From NCBI GenBank assembly GCA_964019165.1, contig OZ025278.1, forward strand, positions 1,529,762-1,593,761: a stretch of 64,000 nt of DNA, read 5' to 3'. Within the stretch, counting starts at the first letter, position 1, and each line of letters opens with the position of its first letter. The notes under the pieces are model-generated. The model worked only from the letters and a program-made list of their open reading frames with translations, was not told the origin of the DNA and searched no databases. Below are positions 50,200 to 62,300 of the stretch, piece after piece. Both the position numbers and the translations under genes were made by a program. The stretch is from Mastigias papua (lineage: Eukaryota > Cnidaria > Scyphozoa > Rhizostomeae > Mastigiidae).

Positions 50200-53100
50200 G
50201 CCACTTTGGCCAAGAGGTTAGACTATAGTCTTGGTATTTTCGCCACAAATGACCACATTTGAAATTGATTGATTTTGATTGCAGATTGAAAAGTGATAAA
50301 CATGAGCCATTTTTGGCCAAAAAAGACGGCTATAGCCTTGGTATTTTCGCCACAAATGACCAAATTTCAAATTGATTGATTTTGATTGCAGATTGAAAAG
50401 TGATGAAAATGAGCCATTTTTGGCCAAACAGTAAGGCTATAGCCTTGGTACTTTGGCCAAAAATGACCAAATTTGAAATTGATTGACTTTGATTGCAGAT
50501 TCAAAAGTGATGAAAATGAGCCATTTTTGGCCAAACAGTAAGGCTATAGCCTTGGTATTTTGGCCAAAAATGACCAAATTTGACATTGATTGATTTTGAT
50601 TGCAGATTGGAAAGTGATGAAAATGAGCCATTTTTGGCCAAAAAGTAAGGCTATAGCCTTGGTATTTTGGCCACAAATGATCAAATTTGAAATTGATTGA
50701 TTTTGATTGCAGATTGAAAAGTGATGAAAATGAGCCATGTTTGGCCAAAAAGTAAGGCTATAGCCTTGGTATTTTGGCCAAAAATGACCAAATTTGAAAT
50801 TGATTGATTTTGATTGCAGATTGAAAAGTGATGAAAATGAGCCATTTTTGGCCAAACAGTAAGGCTATAGCCTTGGTATTTTGGCCAAAAATGACCAAAT
50901 TTGAAATTGATTGATTTTGATTCCAGATTGGAAAGTGATGAAAATGAGCCATTTTTGGCCACAAAGTAAGGCTATAGCCTTGGTATTTTCGCCAAAATGA
51001 CCAAATTTGAAATTGATTGATTTTGATTGCAGATTGAAAAGTGATGAAAATGAGCCATTTTTGGCCAAACAGTAAGGCTATAGCCTTGGTATTTTTTGCA
51101 AAATTGACCAAATTTGAAATTGATTGATTTTGATTGCAGATTGAAAAGTGATGAAAATGAGCCAGTTTTGGCCAAAAAGTAAGGCTATAGCCTTGGTATT
51201 TTGGCCAAAAATTACCAAATTTGACATTGATGGAATTTGATTGCAGATTGAAAAGTGATGAAAATCAGCCAGTTTTGGCCAAAACGTAAGGCTATAGCCT
51301 TGGTATTTTGGCCAAAAATGACCAAATTTGAAATTGATTGATTTTGATAGCAGATTGACAAGTGATGAAAATGAGCCATTTTTGGCCAAAAAGTAAGCCT
51401 ATAGCCTTGGTATTTTGGGCAAAATTGACCAAATTAGACATTAATTGACTTTGATTGCAGATTGAAAAGTGATGAAAATGAGCCATTTTTGGCCAAACAG
51501 TAAGGCTATAGCCTTGGTATTTTGGCCAAAAATGACCAAATTTGAAATTGATTGATTTTGATTCCAGATTGGAAAGTGATGAAAATGAGCCATTTTTGGC
51601 CACAAAGTAAGGCTATAGCCTTGGTATTTTCGCCAAAATGACCAAATTTGAAATTGATTGATTTTGATTGCAGATTGAAAAGTGATGAAAATGAGCCATT
51701 TTTGGCCAAACAGTAAGGCTATAGCCTTGGTATTTTTTGCAAAATTGACCAAATTTGAAATTGATTGATTTTGATTGCAGATTGAAAAGTGATGAAAATG
51801 AGCCAGTTTTGGCCAAAAAGTAAGGCTATAGCCTTGGTATTTTGGCCAAAAATTACCAAATTTGACATTGATGGAATTTGATTGCAGATTGAAAAGTGAT
51901 GAAAATCAGCCAGTTTTGGCCAAAAAGTAAGGCTATAGCCTTGGTATTTTGGCCAAAAATGACCAAATTTGAAATTGATTGATTTTGATAGCAGATTGAC
52001 AAGTGATGAAAATGAGCCATTTTTGGCCAAAAAGTAAGCCTATAGCCTTGGTATTTTGGGCAAAATTGACCAAATTAGACATTAATTGACTTTGATTGCA
52101 GATTGAAAAGTGATGAAAATGAGCCATTTGTGGCCAAAACGTAATTCTATAGCCTTGGTATTTTGGCCAAAATTGACCAAATTTGAAATTGATTGATTTT
52201 GATTGCAGATTGAAAAGTGATGAAAATAAGCCATGTTTGGCCAAAAAGTAAGGCTATAGCCTTGGTATTTTGGCCAAAAATGACCAAATTTGAAATTGAT
52301 TGATTTTGATTGCAGATTGACAAGTGATGAAAATGAGCCATGTTTGGCCAAAAAGTAAGGCTATAGCCTTGGTATTTTGGCCAAAAATGACCAAATTTGA
52401 AATTGATTGATTTTGATTGCAGATTGAAAAGTGATGAAAATAAGCCATGTTTGGCCAAAAAGTAAGGCTATAGCCTTGGTATTTTGGCCAAACATGACCA
52501 AATTTGACATTGATTGATTTTGATTGCAGATGGAAAAGTAATGAAAATGAGCCATTTTTCCCAAAAAGTAAGGCTATAGCCTTGGTATTTTTTGCAAAAT
52601 TGACCAAATTTGAAATTGATTGATTTTGATTGCAGATTGAAAGTGATGAAAATGAGCCAGTTTTGGCCAAAAAGTAAGGCTATAGCCTTGGTATTTTGGC
52701 CAAAAATGACCAAATTTGACATTGATGGAATTTGATTGCAGATTGACAAGTGATGAAAATCAGCCAGTTTTGGCCAAAAAGTAAGGCTATAGCCTTGGTA
52801 TTTTGGCCAAAAATGACCAAATTTGAAATTGATTGATTTTGATAGCAGATTGAAAAGTGATGAAAATGAGCCATGTTTGGCCAAAAAGTAAGCCTATAGC
52901 CTTGGTATTTTGGGCAAAATTGGCCAAATTAGACATTAATTGATTTTGATTGCAGATTGACAAGTGATGAAAATGAGCCATTTGTGGCCAAAACGTAATT
53001 CTATAGCCTTGGTAATTTGGCCAAAATTGACCAAATTTGAAATTGATTGATTTTGATTGCAGATTGAAAAGTGATGAAAATACGCCATGTCTGGCCAAAA

Positions 53101-56100
53101 AGTAAGGCTATAGCCTTGGTATTTTGGCCAAAAATGACCCAATTTAAAATTGATTGATTTTGATTGCAGATTGAAAAGTGATGAAAATGAGCCATTTTTG
53201 GCCAAACAGTAAGGCTATAGCCTTGGTATTTTGGCCGAAAATGACCAAATTTGAAATTGATTGATTTTGATTGCAGATTGAAAAGTGATGAAAATGAGCC
53301 ATTTGTGGCCAAACAGTAAGGCTATAGCCTTGGTATTTTTGCCAAAAATGACCAAATTTGAAATTGATTGATTTTGATTGCAGATTGAAAAGTGATGAAA
53401 ATGAGCCATTTGTGGCCAAACAGTAAGCCTATAGCCTTGGTATTTTGGCCAAAAATGACCAAATTTGAAATTGATTGATTTTGATTGCAGATTGAAAAGT
53501 GATGAAAATGAGCCATTTTTGGCCAAAAGTAAGGCTATAGCCTTGGTATTTTGGCCAAAAATGACCAAATTTGAAAGTGATTGATGTTGATTACAGATTG
53601 AAAAGTGATGAAAATGAGCCATTTGTGGCCAAAAAGTAAGGCTATAGCCGCGGTATTTTGGCCAAAACTGACCAAATATGAAATTGATTGAATTTGATTG
53701 CAGATTGACAAGTGATGAAAATGAGCTATTTTTGGCAAAAAAGTAAGGCTATAGCCTTGGTATTTTGGCCAAAAATGACCAAATGTGAAATTGATTGATT
53801 TTGATTGCATATTGAAAAGTGATGAAAATGAGCCATTTTTGGACAAAAGTAAGGCTATAGCCTTGGTATTTTGGCCAAAACTGACCAAATATGAAGTTGA
53901 TTTATTGTGATAGCAGAGTGAAAAGTGATGAAAATGAGCCATGTTTGGCCAAAAAGTAAAGCTATAGCCCTGGTATTTTGGGCAAACTTGACCAAATTTG
54001 AAATTGATTGAATTTGATTGCAGATTGAAAAGTGATGGAAATGAGCCATTTTTGGCCTAAAAGTAAGGCTATAGCCTTGGTATTTTGGCCAAAAATGACC
54101 AAATTTGAAATTGATTGATTTTGACTGCAGATTGAAAAGTGATGAAAATGAGCCATTTGTGGCCAAACAGTAAGGCTATAGCCTTGGTATTTTGGCCAAA
54201 AATGACCAAATTTGACATTGATTGATTTTGATTGCAGATTGAAAAGTGATGAAAATGAGCCATTTGTGGCCAGAAACTAAGGCTATAGCCTTCGTATTGT
54301 GGCCACAAATGACCAAATTTGAAATTGATTGGTTTTGAGTGCAGATTGAAACGTGATGAAAATGAGCCATTTTTGGCCAAAACGTAAGGCTATAGCCTTG
54401 GTATTTTGGCCAAAAATGATCAAATTTGAAATTGATTGATTGTGATTGCAGATTGACAAGTGATGAAAATGAGCCATTTTTGGCCAAAACGTAAGGCTAT
54501 AGCCTTGGTAGTTTAGCCAAAAATGATCAAATTTGAAATTGATTGATTTTGATTGCAGATTGAAAAGTGATGAAAATGAGCCATGTTTGGCCAAAAAGTA
54601 ACGCTATAGCCTTGGTATTTTGGCCAAAATTGACCACATTTGAAACTGATTGAATCTGATTGCAGATTGAAAAGTGATGAAAATGAGCCATGTTTGGCCA
54701 AAAAGTAATGCTATAGCCTTGGTATTTTGGCCAAAAACGACCAAATCTGAAATTGATTGATGTTGATTGCAGACTGAAAAGTGATGAAAATGAGCTATTT
54801 TTGGCCAAAAAGTAACGCTATAGCCTTGGTATTTTAGCCAAAAATGATCAAATTTGAACTTAATTGATGTTGATTGCAGATTGAAAAGTGATGAAAATGA
54901 GCTATGTTTGGCCAAAAAGTAAGGCTATAGCCGTGGTATTTTGGCCAAAACTGACCAAATTTTAAATTGATTGATTTTGATTGCAGATTGAAAAGTGATG
55001 GAAATGAGCCATGTTTGGCCAAAAAGTAAGGCTATAGCCTTGGTATTTTGGCCAAAAATGACCAAATTTGAAATTGATTGATTTTGATTGCAGATTGAAA
55101 AGTGATGACAATGAGCCATTTTTGGCCAAAAGTAAGGCTATAGCCTTGGCATTTTGGCCAAAACTGACCAAATATGAAGTTGATTGATTGTGATAGCAGA
55201 TTGAAAAGTGATGAATATGAGCCATGTTTGGCCAAAAAGTAAGGCTATAGCCTTGGTATTTTGGCCAAAAATGACCAAATTTGAAATTATTTGATTTTGA
55301 TTGCAGATTGAAAAGTGATGAAAATGAGCCATGTTTGGCCAAAAAGTAAGGCTATAGCCTTGGTATTTTGGCCAAAACTGACCAAATATGAAGTTGATTG
55401 ATTGTGATAGCAGATTGAAAAGTGATGAAAATGAGCCATGTTTGGCCAAAAAGTAAGGCTATAGCCTTGGTATTTTGGCCAAAATTGACCAAATTTGAAA
55501 TTGATTGAATTTGATTGCAGATTGAAAAGTGATGGAAATGAGCCATTTTTGGCCAAAAAGTAAGGCTATAGCCTTGGTATTTTGGCCAAAAATGACCAAA
55601 TTTGAAATTATTTGATTTTGAGTGCAGATTGAAAAGTGATGAAAATGAGCCATTTTTGGCCAAAAAGTAAGGCCATAGCCTTGGTATTTTGGCCAAAGAT
55701 GACCAAATTTGAAATTGATTGAATGCGATTCCAGATTGAAAAGTGATGGAAATGAGCCAGTTTTGGCCAAAACGTAAGGCTATAGCCTTGGTATTTTGGC
55801 CAAAAATGACCAAATTTGAAATTGACTGATTTTGATTGCATATTGAAAAGTGATGAAAATGAGCCATTTTTGGCCAAAGAGTAAGGCTATAGCCTTGGTA
55901 TTTTGGCCAAAAATGACCAAATTTGAAATTGATTGATTTTGATTGCAGATTGAAAAGTGATGAAAATGAGCTATTATTGGCCAAAAAGTAAGGATATAGC
56001 CTTGGTATTTTGTCCAAAAATGACCAAACTTGAAATTGATTGAATTTGATTGCAGATTGACAAGTGATGAAAATGAGCCATGTTTGGCCAAAAAGTAAGG

Positions 56101-56628
56101 CTATAGCCTTTGTATTTTAGTCAAAATTGACCAAATTTGAAATTGATTGATTTTGATAGCAGATTGACAAGTGATGAAAATGAGCTATTATTGGCCAAAA
56201 AGTAAGGATATAGCCTTGGCATTTTGTCCAAAAATGACCAAACTTGAAATTGATTGAATTTGATTGCAGATTGACAAGTGATGAAAATGAGCCATTTGTG
56301 GCCAAAAAGTAAGGCTATAGCCTTGGTATCTTGGGCGAACATGACCAAATTTGATATTGATTGATTTTGATTGCAGATTGAAATGAGATGAAAATGAGCC
56401 ATTTTTGGCCATAAAGTAAGGCTATAGCCTTGGTATTTTGGCCAAAAATGACCAAATTTGAAATTGATTGAATGTGATTGCAGATTGAAAAGTGATGGAA
56501 ATGAGCCAGTTTTGGCCAAAACGTAAGGCTATAGCCTTGGTATTTTGGCCAAAAATGACCAAATTTGAAATTGATTGATTTTGATTGCATATTGAAAAGT
56601 GATGAAAATGAGCCATTTTTGGCCAAAG
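50200..56628. repeat. 107-bp tandem satellite, block 1 (about 60 units)
   Basis: The unit is 107 bp, starting for example AAGGCTATAGCCTTGGTATT and ending GCCATTTTTGGCCAAAAAGT. Each unit carries perfect palindromes AAGGCTATAGCCTT, TTTTGGCCAAAA and TTTTTGGCCAAAAA, and the last two also pair with each other across the unit. The consensus has no CpG. Unit divergence is low, and most length changes are one or two bases. The leftmost unit (50207-50270) is the most diverged. The minus strand is nearly stop-free, but the 107-bp period shifts frame each unit; I do not regard it as coding. Confidence 0.97.
50860..52125. repeat. 641-bp higher-order duplication in the satellite
   Basis: Rare variants in order (ATTCCAGATTGG, GGCCACAAAGT, TTCGCCAAAATG, TTTTTTGCAAAATTG, GATGGAATTTG, AAATTAGACATTAATTG) occur in 50860-51485 and again 641 bp later, nearly identical. 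A third partial copy begins about 855 bp after the second, near 52585. Confidence 0.85.
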
Positions 56629-56630
56629 TG

Positions 56631-56653
56631 GGACATTTACCGTGTAAATGTCC
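56631..56653. repeat. Perfect hairpin at island border
   Basis: GGACATTTAC, three bases CGT, then GTAAATGTCC. It starts two bases inside the left border of the island. Confidence 0.95.
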
Positions 56654-57140
56654 TTTAACGACAAAGGCGACACGTTGTGTTCCTTACTCCTACCCCCCAG
56701 ACTGGGGATCACATGATTAGATCATGCTCACGCCTCACTGCACGTCCATCGGTCTCTTCAGTCCTCGTGGTACACACGATCTGTAGCAATCGACATGGGG
56801 ATACTTATGTTTTCTTCTTATGGTTTGGAGTTGGCCTCGTGCCCTTGACGGACCGTCTATTGTAGTTGCTGGACGATGTTTGAGTGAGTCGGTGTCACTT
56901 CGCGAAGATGAACTGTAGCGCGAAGGGTGTAAGCGATTATCCACGTCAATGGCTGTAGTTAGGACCTCGCAAGCTTTGGTCGCTTACTGATGGTGTTTTG
57001 TCTGCAGCTATATGTCGTTGTCGATGAAGTGAACTTTCAAGTTGAAGAAGCATGCCTAGATATTAGTATGGTGTCGTTCCTGTGATGCTTAAGCTGTACT
57101 GTGGCTTGTTGGCTGTGAGCCTCTGTCTTGCGTCCTCTAA

Positions 57141-57428
57141 GCCGGTAAAAGTGGCAAAGATTGTTGGAGAAAAGACAAATTGATAGTTGAAGGCCCTAAA
57201 GATGAAGATGGTGGCGACATTAAGCTGAAAGACTTGATAGAACTGATATGTTAGTATGGCGAGATTCGTTCTCTCGCACCAGACGTTGGTCTTGTGGAAG
57301 AATTAGACTTGAGAATTGGCAGGTTGGATAGCCGTTGTGACGGATATTCAATGGATACCGAGGCTCAAGTTCGACTTGAAATGCCACTCATAAGGGAAGG
57401 GATTGACAAGCTCCAAGAAATCCACTAA
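57141..57428 (+). pseudogene. Coding-like frame with one internal stop, unrecognised
   Basis: A frame of 95 codons reads KLIVEGPKDEDGGDIKLKDL, one TAG at 57252-57254, then YGEIRSLAPDVGLVEELDLR and DTEAQVRLEMPLIREGIDKL. The composition is charged and helical, unlike chance AT-rich frames. It could be a decayed exon of a mobile-element or cellular gene. A basic frame (57403-57594, KTVRRKRRRPRK at its end) and an acidic one (up to 57688, ending SCEAEDSGQ) follow in other frames. No family is recognised. Confidence 0.25.
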
Positions 57429-59310
57429 CTTCAATCATCGTTTTAACATGGCCATGCTGTGCGACAGCGAACAACCAAACAAGAAACTACAAGTGCAAAA
57501 GCGGGAAGTCTTCCTGAGTACTCTTATGCAGATGGGTTCAATAAGGGGATCGTCTAAGACTGTCAGAAGAAAACGTCGTAGGCCAAGAAAATGAAGCAGT
57601 CGAATTACAACGCCCAGAATATGGCAGTGATACATCGGACAGTGCAGCTAGCAATTATTCATGCGAAGCAGAGGACAGTGGTCAATAACAGGTGACGTAA
57701 CAAGAGAGGCTATGTGCCTTGTTGGCTTGAAATCACGATTCGGTCGCGCTGTGAGGTTCGACAACCGATTTGTGCAATGGAGCTAAACTGTGAGTTGTAG
57801 TTTTGCTTTTTTTTTGAGCTTTGGCCTACTGATAGATGAGGGGTTCAGCTTTTTCAATTAATTCAGGTTGCGTGAAAAACACGTTGCCTTTACAGGATTT
57901 TACACGCGTTTCCGCGAAAATATGCGTCCATAGATTTCAACTAGTTTTTAGATCAATAGAATATCTTGCTCTGTGAAACCAAGTGCAACCACGGTAGCCT
58001 TCATGCAGTTTTTTTTTTCTAGCAATATTTCCCTTGTTTTATAAGCACATAGTTGGCTACGTTTTGTGCCTCATCACGTGTTACCATCGCGGCGGCGGCT
58101 TTGTGCTAAATGTTATTGCGGATTGCGGCTTTTGACTGAATTTCGCACGGCTTTGCGGCTTTCAGACCCCCTATAATAGGCTCCCACTCATTAACCTAGG
58201 TCAGACAGTCGTGGCGTGCGTTGGGCTCTAAGTGATCATTTCTTGTCCCTTAGACATATCGGTCGGGTATTCCCAATGTTCCCCCTGCAGTTCCGGCTAG
58301 GTTCCCTCGTTTCGTTGTCAATCAACAGTATCTCCCCCCCCCCCACCACTCTTCAGTGCTCGCGATCCATTCAGTGTTCAGGTATTTTTTTTGTACACTT
58401 AGCCGGAAATGACCTTTCTTTCTGTCATCATGTCGCTTCTCTTCCCACCTTGCTTCCTACGGGGGTGAATGTCGGACCTCGCAACTCAACTTCCGTTCCA
58501 TTCGACTACAGTCTACACTGATGTGAAGACCAAGTTGCGGGCCAGGTCACTGAATTTCAGGGTTTTTCTCCCATGTATTGCCCAACTTACAGCTCTCCAG
58601 GCCAACAGCAGAAATTGCAGCCTCGAGCTTGAGGGGGGTACGAAGATATTGGGGAAGGAATCAATGTTAGGGCAGGTGTCGCGCGTGTCTTCGCAAGCGA
58701 CGCACCTACAATACATTGTATGATATCATGCCAACGTTTACGCTTTCGTAGGGCATGAACGCTTTTGCAGGGCATGAACGCAGACGCGCCAATTTCGTCA
58801 GTATAAATATTGGTGTTCCAGGTATCACAGTAGATTCAAGCGGGATTAACCTTATGAGCACTAGATACAGACAAGGTAGTCGACCGTGTACAACATACAT
58901 GGAGCATTACTGGTAGAGGACCTACGGCTCAGCACAAGATCCATTCTTCCTAGGGATCACGTACATTCAAATAGGCCGATGCTGAATTTTGGTTTTCCTT
59001 TTCTCCTCGGGTGGCAGATTTGGGCGTATCTTGGCGAGAGGTTGCCATTTGTACCCATGGCAACGATACTGTTAAATACTAGATGTACATTCTGTCTCGC
59101 ATACAGGGCATAAAAGTCTTAAGCCCTACTCAATTGCTGATATGCATTTGACTTACGTTACAATGAGATTCACAATTGTGTTTATTATGAATACAACGAT
59201 ACGACCCAATTTACTGCCAGCCCAGTAGCATCTTTGTCTAACTTCCTTCTCCTGTTATCTAACACGTATTGTTATTCCAATATCATAGTGCTCAGGAGCC
59301 TAGAGGCGTT

Positions 59311-62300
59311 AAAGTAAGGCTATAGCCTTGGTATTTTGGCCAAAAATGACCAAATTTGAAATTGATTGAATGTGATTGCAGATTGAAAAGTGATGAAAAT
59401 GAGCCATTTTTGGCAAAAATGTTAGGCTAAATTCTTGGTACTTTGGCGAAAAATGACCAAATTTGAAGTTGATTGATTGTGATAGCAGATTGAACAGTGA
59501 TGAAAATGAGCCAGTTTTGGCCAAAAAGTAAGGCTATAGCCTTAGTATTTTGGCCAAAAATGACCAAATTTGAAATTGATTGATTTTGATAGCAGATTGA
59601 CAAGTGATGAAATTGAGCCATTTGTGGCCAAAAAGTAAGGCTATAGCCTTGGTATTCTGGGCAAAATTGACCACATTTGAGATTGATTGATTTTGATTGC
59701 AGATTGAAAAGTGATGAAAATGAGCCATGTTTGGCCAAAAAGTAAGGCTATAGCCTTGGTGTTTTGGCCAAAAATGACCAAATTTTAAATTGATTGATTT
59801 TGAAAGCAGATTGACAAGTGATGAAAATGAGCCATTTTTGGCCAAAAAGTAAGGCTATAGCCGTGGTATCTTGGGCAAAATTGACCAAATTTGAAATTGA
59901 TTGATTTTGATTGCAGATTGAACAGTGATGAAAATAAGCCATTTTTGGCCAAAAAGTAAGGCTATAGCCTTGGTAATTTGGCCAAAAATGACCAAATTTG
60001 AAATTGATTGATTTTGATTGCAGATTGACAAGTGATGAAAATGAGCCATTTTTGGCCACAAAGTAAGGCTATAGCCTTGGTATTTTGGGCAAAATTGACC
60101 AAATTTGAAATTGATTGAATTTGATTGCAGATTGAAAAGTGATGGAAATGAGCCATTTTTGGCCAAAAAGTAAGGCTATAGCCTTGGTATTTTGGCCAAA
60201 AATGACCAAATTTCAAATTGATTGATTTTGATTGCAGATTGAAAAGTGATGAAAATGAGCCATTTTTGGCGAGAAAGTAAGGCTATAGCCTTGGTATTTT
60301 GGCCACAATTGACCAAATGTGAAATTGATTGATTTTGATTGCTGATAGAAGAGTGATGAACATGAGCCATTTGTGGCCAAAATGTAAGGCTATAGCCTTG
60401 GTATTTTGGGCAAAAATGACCAAATTTGAAATTGATTGAATTTGATTGCAGATTGACAAGTGATGAAAATGAGCCATATTTGGCCAAATAGTAAGGCTAT
60501 AGCCTTGGTATTTTGGCCAAAAATGACCAAATTGTAAATTGACTGATTTTGATAGCAGATTGACAAGTGATGAAAATGAGCCATTTGTGGCCAAAAAGTA
60601 AGGCTATAGCCTTTGTATTGTAGGCAAAATTGACCAAATTTGACATTGATTGATTTTCATAGCAGATTGACAAGTGATGAAAATGAGCTATTATTGGCCA
60701 AAAAGTAAGGATATAGCCTTGGCATTTTGTCCAAAAATGACCAAACTTGAAATTGATTGAATTTGATTGCAGATTGACAAGTGATGAAAATGAGCCATTT
60801 GTGGCCAAAAAGTAAGGCTATAGCCTTGGTATCTTGGGCAAACATGACCAAATTTGATATTGATTGATTTTGATTGCAGATTGAAATGAGATGAACATGA
60901 GCCATTTTTGGCCAAAAAGTAAGGCTATAGCCTATGTATTTTAGGCAAAATTGACCAAATTTGAAATTGATTGATATTGACTGCAGATTGAAAAGTGATG
61001 AAAATGAGCCATTTTTGGCAAAAATGTTAGGCTAAATTCTTGGTACTTTGGCGAACAATGACCAAATTTGAAGTTGATTGATTGTGATAGCAGATTGAAC
61101 AGTGATGAAAATGAGCCATTTTTGGCCAAAAAGTAAGGCTATAGCCGTGGTATCTTGGGCAAAATTGACCAAATTTGAAATTGATTGAATTTGATTGCAG
61201 ATTGAAAAGTGATGGAAATGTGCCATGTTTGGCCAAAAAGTAAGGCTATAGCCTTGGTATTTTGGGCAAAATTGACCAAATTTGAAATTGATTGAATTTG
61301 ATTGCAGATTGAAAAGTGATGGAAATGAGCCATTTTTGGCCAAACAGTAAGGCTATAGCCTTGGTATTTTGGCCACAAATGACCAAATTTCAAATTGATT
61401 GATTTTGATTGCAGATTGCAGATTGACAAGTGATGAAAATGAGCCATTTTTGGCCAAAAAGTAAGGCTATAGCCTTAGTATTTTGGCCAAAAATGACCAA
61501 ATTTGAAATTGATTGATTTTGATAGCAGATTGACAAGTGATGAAATTGAGCCATTTGTGGCCAAAAAGTAAGGCTATAGCCTTGGTATTCTGGGCAAAAT
61601 TGACCAAATTTGAGATTGATTGATTTTGATTGCAGATTGAAAAGTGATGAAAATGAGCCATGTTTGGCCAAAAAGTAAGGCTATAGCCTTGGTATTTTGG
61701 CCAAAAATGACCAAATTTTAAATTGATTGATTTTGATAGCAGATTGACAAGTGATGAAAATGAGCCATGTGTGGCCAAAAAGTAAGGCTATAGCCGTGGT
61801 ATCTTGGGCAAAATTGACCAAATTTGAAATTGATTGATTTTGATTGCAGATTGAAAAGTGATGAAAATGAGCCATTTTTGGCCAAAAAGTAAGGCTATAG
61901 CCTTGGTATTTTGGCCAACAATGACCAAATTTGAAATTGATTGATTTTGATTGCAGATTGACAAGTGATGACAATGAGACATTTTTGGCAAAAAAAAGTA
62001 AGGCTATAGCCTTGGTATTTTGGGCAAAAATGACCAAATTTGACATTGATTGATTTTGATAGAAGATTGACAAGTGATGAAAATGAGCCATTTGTGGCCA
62101 AAAAGTAAGGCTATAGCCTTGGTATTTTGGCCAAAAATGACCAAATTTTGACATTGAATGATTTTGATTGCAGATTGACAAGTGATGAAAATGAGCCATT
62201 TGTGGCCAAAAAGTAAGGCTATAGCCTTGGTATGTTGGGCAAAATTGACCAAATTTGAGATTGGTTGATTTTGATTGCAGATTGAAAAGTGATGAAAATG

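Larger units (their letters stand above)
56629..59310. other. 2.68-kb non-satellite island inside the satellite
   Basis: Sequence unrelated to the 107-bp unit interrupts the array. AAAG is present at both borders (56625-56628 and 59311-59314), and the satellite resumes in the same orientation and phase. The left border starts with a perfect hairpin. No terminal inverted repeats were seen. It contains a degenerate coding-like frame at 57141-57428 and otherwise nothing I recognise. An insertion by a mobile element and a remnant of original flanking DNA are both possible. Confidence 0.7.

Noticed and set aside
56629..56660. Helitron terminus from the border hairpin
   Set aside because: The hairpin is right for a Helitron 3' end on the minus strand, but no CTRR follows it and the other border does not start with TC.
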